From Thioalkalivibrio sp. (GTDB taxonomy: Bacteria > Pseudomonadota > Gammaproteobacteria > Ectothiorhodospirales > Ectothiorhodospiraceae): DNA of 9,049 nt. Positions 7,050 through 9,049 of this stretch are shown piece after piece. Location: contig JAGTVE010000030.1 in NCBI GenBank assembly GCA_018224485.1, positions 1-9,049 of the forward strand. The letters are read 5' to 3'. The notes under the pieces were generated by a model that worked only from the letters and a program-made list of their open reading frames with translations, ran no database searches and was not told where the DNA came from. How positions within the stretch are numbered: the first letter of the stretch is position 1; the number at the start of each line of letters is the position of its first letter. The position numbers and the translations under genes are program-made.

Positions 7050-7075
7050 CCGGCCAGGGCGCGGGAGTGGCATGA
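7046..7075 (+). CDS. Possible 9-codon mini-ORF bridging motD and the small ORF
   Basis: An ATG at 7046 overlaps the motD stop as ATGA, follows GGAGG and GGAGAG (7032-7043), and encodes MTGQGAGVA. Its TGA (7073-7075) overlaps the ATG at 7072 of the next ORF as a second ATGA. This double overlap would hand ribosomes from motD to the downstream ORF. The ribosome-site-like bases may simply be the Gly-rich end of motD, so this may be coincidence. Confidence 0.2.
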   Translation: MTGQGAGVA

Positions 7076-7332
7076 TGGCTGGGGAATTCGATCCCGTGCG
7101 CCCGGTGCATCCGACGTGGCCCGGCCGGCGCGTGCGCGAGGAAGGGGACGAGCGCAGGCGCCAAAGAGGGCCGGTCACCGGGCAGGATGATGAGAATGGC
7201 AAAGGCAACGGCAACGACGATCGCGGCCAGTCCCGCGATCGCGATGACCACACGGACAACCCCCCGGACAATCCCCCGGATACCCCCCCGGATACCGGTG
7301 GGAGCGGCCGCCACGTGGATGACTACGCATGA
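7072..7332 (+). CDS. Small polar Asp/Arg/Pro-rich protein with PPD repeats, upstream of DUF2802
   Basis: This 86-residue ORF starts ATG-ATG (7072, 7075) behind GGGAG (7063-7067). The second ATG has the better spacing (7 nt), so the true start is one of the two. It ends in a TGA overlapping the DUF2802 start as ATGA (7329-7332). The product has no membrane segment or cysteine. It begins MMAGEFDPVRPVHP, continues with an Arg/Glu stretch and an Asp/Asn/Gly-rich middle, has a NPPDNPPDTPPDT repeat at residues 63-75, and ends GRHVDDYA. It should be an intrinsically disordered protein; I do not recognise a family with certainty. The ribosome site, the stop/start overlap and the defined acidic-aromatic C-terminus favour a real gene. 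In relatives this place holds parC, parP and cheW; nothing here resembles them. Function unknown. Confidence 0.55.
   Translation: MMAGEFDPVRPVHPTWPGRRVREEGDERRRQRGPVTGQDDENGKGNGNDDRGQSRDRDDHTDNPPDNPPDTPPDTGGSGRHVDDYA
7218..7241 (+). repeat. 9-bp inverted repeat (hairpin) inside the small ORF
   Basis: CGATCGCGG (7218-7226) and CCGCGATCG (7233-7241) are perfect inverted copies separated by CCAGTC, predicting a stable mRNA hairpin with a 6-nt loop. No U-run follows, so it is not a standard intrinsic terminator. It lies about 90 nt upstream of the DUF2802 start and encodes part of the Asp/Arg-rich middle of the small protein. Confidence 0.5.
7255..7296 (+). repeat. 12-bp tandem repeat with poly-C runs (PPD repeat)
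   Basis: About three and a half copies of a 12-bp unit, roughly GAYAMYCCCCCG, encode D-N-P-P, D-N-P-P, D-T-P-P, D-T. The copies contain uninterrupted C-runs of 6 (7260-7265), 5 (7273-7277) and 7 (7283-7289). Unit loss or gain keeps frame, whereas slippage within a C-run would shift the frame before the ATGA coupling to DUF2802. Confidence 0.7.
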
Positions 7333-7730
7333 CGGCGACGACAGTCCTCGCGGTGGCGGCGGCATTCATCGTGGCCGGGGCCTTCGGCCTCGCCCTCTGG
7401 TCGGCAATGGAGGTGCGCCGCCTGCACCGGCGGCAGATGATCCAGGAGACTGCGCTGCTGTCGCTGAAGGGGGCCCTGAGCGCGGTCTGCTCGGACGAAC
7501 TCGCGGTCGATCAGCGCCAGGCGGAGCTCGAACGGCGCATGCGCCAGCTGTCCGAGCAGCAGGAACAGATGCTCAGCCGTGACGCGGAGCAGGGCCCCTA
7601 CCGCCACGCGGTGCGCCTCGCCGCGCAGGGTGCAGGCTGCGAGGAGATCATGAAGAGCTGCGGCGTCAGTCGCGGCGAGGCGGAGCTGCTGCGTTCGCTG
7701 CACGGGCCTCAGGGCGGCAACTCGGACTGA
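7329..7730 (+). CDS. DUF2802-type membrane protein of flagellar/chemotaxis loci
   Basis: This 133-aa protein has one N-terminal membrane segment (about 5-25) and an Arg-rich cytoplasmic boundary (VRRLHRRQ). A probable coiled coil (about 57-85, ELERRMRQLSEQQEQML) follows. The C-terminal helix-turn-helix-like module (91-126) contains YRHAVRLAAQGAGCEEIMKSCGVSRGEAELL. This is the pattern of DUF2802 proteins encoded after cheW at the end of Pseudomonas, Vibrio and Shewanella flagellar/chemotaxis clusters; their role is not established to my knowledge. The start overlaps the preceding ORF (ATGA) and has only a weak ribosome site, so coupling is likely. The HTH-like end resembles those of nucleic-acid-binding or recombinase proteins, but a membrane-tethered DNA-binding role is speculative. 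Confidence 0.85.
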   Translation: MTATTVLAVAAAFIVAGAFGLALWSAMEVRRLHRRQMIQETALLSLKGALSAVCSDELAVDQRQAELERRMRQLSEQQEQMLSRDAEQGPYRHAVRLAAQGAGCEEIMKSCGVSRGEAELLRSLHGPQGGNSD

Positions 7731-7745
7731 GGGGCACGTTACGGC

Positions 7746-7751
7746 AAGGAG
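7746..7751 (+). promoter_or_regulatory. Shine-Dalgarno AAGGAG before the mini-secretin gene
   Basis: AAGGAG lies 9 nt upstream of the ATG at 7761, in the 30-nt gap after DUF2802. It supports that start, which also yields a well-formed signal peptide. Confidence 0.65.
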
Positions 7752-7760
7752 CGACCTTCG

Positions 7761-8576
7761 ATGAGATACCTTCTGCACACGCTGTTGCTGTTGCTGTTCC
7801 TGATCCTGAGCCTCGCCGCCGCGCAGGCGGATCCGCGGGATTCGATCGAGGTGATCGACCTGCAGCATCGCAGCGCCGACGAGATCATTCCGCTGATCGA
7901 GCCCATGCTGGGTCCGGGAGATGTGCTGACCGGGGCGGGGATGCGGCTGATCCTTCGCAGCGGTCCGGAGACCCTGGCACAGGTGCGGCAGATCCTCGGA
8001 TCGGTGGATGCCGCACCGGCGAATCTGCTGATCAGCGTGCGCCGCGGGGCGCTCGGCGGGGCGCTCGAGCGGGAGGCCCAGGTGCAGGGACGTGTTGGCC
8101 GCGTGATCATCGGCGACGGCTCCGGAACCCGGATCATCCGCCGCCAGACCACGGAACGCGATGCCTCGGTGCAGACGCTGCGGGTGCTGGAGGGGCAGAC
8201 CGCGCTGATCCGCGCAGGCGAGTCGGTGCCCCGCGTGCAGCAGGGGCCGGTCGTGCTGCCCGGAGGCGGTCTGGTCGGCCCCGAAATCGAGTACCGGGAT
8301 ATCGAGCGGGGCTTCCTCGTGCGTCCGAGTATCGCGGGTGACGACCGCGTTCGCCTCGAGATCCAGCAGGTGCACGAGAGGGAGGCCCGAGGCGGTGGCG
8401 GGCGGACCGAGTTCCAGCAGGTGGACACCGTGCTGTCCGGCCGACTCGGCGAGTGGATCCGGGTTACCGGGGTCGAGGAGCGCCGGGATCTCTCCGGACA
8501 GCGCATCCTCGGGACCCGTCGCGAGCAGGTCGACGGCGGGCTCGACATCCACGTGCGCGTGGAACGCGCCCCGTGA
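7761..8576 (+). CDS. Exported mini-secretin: secretin-N domain plus partial secretin C-domain
   Basis: This 271-aa protein starts with a signal peptide (MRYLLHT, then a Leu-rich core; likely cleavage after AQA at residue 23). Residues about 28-95 resemble the secretin_N/NolW domain: IEVIDLQHRSADEIIPLIEPML, a strand MRLILRSG, then ETLAQVRQILGSVDAAP. Residues about 138-240 follow the pattern of the second half of the secretin family C-domain: LEGQTALIRAGESVPR, IEYRDIERGFLVRPSI, GDDRVRLEIQQV and GEWIRVTGVEE, where secretins usually have a GGL-type ending. True outer-membrane secretins (GspD, PilQ) are two to three times longer and carry further N-domains and more gate strands, so channel formation is doubtful. 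The stop overlaps the next gene as GTGA. The protein is probably periplasmic or outer-membrane associated; partner and role are unknown. Confidence 0.75.
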   Translation: MRYLLHTLLLLLFLILSLAAAQADPRDSIEVIDLQHRSADEIIPLIEPMLGPGDVLTGAGMRLILRSGPETLAQVRQILGSVDAAPANLLISVRRGALGGALEREAQVQGRVGRVIIGDGSGTRIIRRQTTERDASVQTLRVLEGQTALIRAGESVPRVQQGPVVLPGGGLVGPEIEYRDIERGFLVRPSIAGDDRVRLEIQQVHEREARGGGGRTEFQQVDTVLSGRLGEWIRVTGVEERRDLSGQRILGTRREQVDGGLDIHVRVERAP

Positions 8577-9049
8577 GCGCACGGACCTGGCGGGGCCGGC
8601 TGGCCTGGACACTGATGCTGGTGGTCGTTCCGTCACTTGCGCCGGTGCTGGCCAGGGATGTGACACTGCTGGGCGTCTTCCCGGACCGGGCGCTGGTCGG
8701 CATCGACGGGCAGCGGGTGGTGCTGGTCGCCGGCCAGGAGGGACAGCAGGACGTCCGGCTGTTGTCGACCGATACGCTCGAGCGGCGTGCCTGGCTCCGG
8801 ATCGATGGCCAGCGCCGCGAGCTGACCGTCATGGGGCGCGCTGCAGGACGCTCCGGGGATGCCGCATCAGGGGCGACCCGCGTCCACCGGGACGGGACCG
8901 GTGCCTTCTCCGTCTCCGGCAGCATCGGCGGCCACGCCGTGCGCTTCCGGGTGGACCCTGATGCCGCGGTCACCCTGCTGAACGCGGCGGAGGCCGAGCG
9001 GGTGGGCGTGACCCCGGGGCAGGGTCAGCTGATCACGGTGCAGACCGAA
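8573..9049 (+). CDS. Retropepsin-like exported protein with altered active site (partial, 3' end outside)
   Basis: The GTG at 8573 overlaps the previous stop as GTGA; 159 codons run to the window edge without a stop. Residues about 10-27 form a signal peptide or membrane anchor ending in VLA. A compact domain (about 29-86: VTLLGVFPDRALVGIDGQR to AWLRIDGQRRELTV) recalls the N-terminal part of TIGR02281-type clan AA aspartic proteases and the HR domain of GspC/PilP. After a Gly/Ser/Arg linker, residues about 107-147 align with the retropepsin start (GTGAFSVSGSIGGHAVRFRVD, then AAVTLLNAAEAERVGV). The catalytic Asp-Thr-Gly-Ala is replaced by D128-P129-D130-A131, so proteolysis is unlikely unless the missing C-terminal part compensates. 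Fold assignment is from pattern recognition only. Confidence 0.65.
   Translation, partial: MSARTWRGRLAWTLMLVVVPSLAPVLARDVTLLGVFPDRALVGIDGQRVVLVAGQEGQQDVRLLSTDTLERRAWLRIDGQRRELTVMGRAAGRSGDAASGATRVHRDGTGAFSVSGSIGGHAVRFRVDPDAAVTLLNAAEAERVGVTPGQGQLITVQTE

Noticed and set aside
6928..7365. - strand frame encoding a hydrophobic stretch opposite the small polar ORF
   Set aside because: The hydrophobic run is the mirror of Asp/Asn/Gly codons on the + strand. There is no clear ribosome site, and it would overlap the ends of motD and DUF2802. The + strand ORF has a ribosome site and stop/start coupling.
7323..8666. 447-codon open frame on the - strand across DUF2802 and the mini-secretin
   Set aside because: It is antisense to two genes with ribosome sites, a signal peptide and family patterns. 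Its composition is that of a shadow frame.

Overview
The window is a gammaproteobacterial flagellar locus. All supported genes lie on the + strand, are closely spaced and are GC-rich (strong G/C preference at third codon positions). Gene order runs from the end of flhB through flhA, flhF, fleN (flhG) and fliA to motC and motD. It then continues with a small polar ORF, a DUF2802-type membrane protein, a very short secretin-like exported protein, and a retropepsin-like protein cut by the right edge. The flhF-fleN pair and the MotC/MotD-type stator resemble polar-flagellated gammaproteobacteria such as Pseudomonas. The base composition and protein style suggest a high-GC purple-sulfur or Ectothiorhodospiraceae-like lineage, but that placement is an impression, not a measurement.

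Region 1 (1-2184) holds the last 29 codons of flhB and all of flhA, the two export-gate subunits of the flagellar type III apparatus. Region 2 (2185-5267) holds flhF (SRP-type GTPase placing the polar flagellum), fleN (MinD-like ATPase limiting flagellar number) and fliA (sigma-28). The last two are packed with overlap or near-zero spacing. A 44-codon ORF of doubtful reality fills the flhA-flhF gap and shares an ATGA with flhF.

Region 3 (5268-7332) is where the locus departs from the usual plan. In Pseudomonas, Vibrio and Shewanella, fliA is followed by cheY-cheZ-cheA-cheB, and parC/parP/cheW precede the DUF2802 gene. Here fliA is followed 53 nt later by motC, and motD is followed by a small Asp/Pro-rich ORF leading into DUF2802, so the whole che/par block is absent from its usual place. 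The fliA-motC gap carries an exceptionally good Shine-Dalgarno serving a 20-codon ORF that contains a 15-bp in-frame duplication and overlaps the motC start. This could be a leader peptide or the scar of a che-block deletion.

Region 4 (7329-9049) holds the DUF2802 protein, a 271-aa exported mini-secretin, and, with a GTGA overlap, a retropepsin-like periplasmic protein whose catalytic Asp-Thr-Gly position reads Asp-Pro-Asp. The last two look like a co-translated envelope module and are the least familiar part of the window.

No tRNA, rRNA, insertion sequence, CRISPR array, convincing promoter or convincing intrinsic terminator was seen. No stretch longer than 300 bases lacks a gene.
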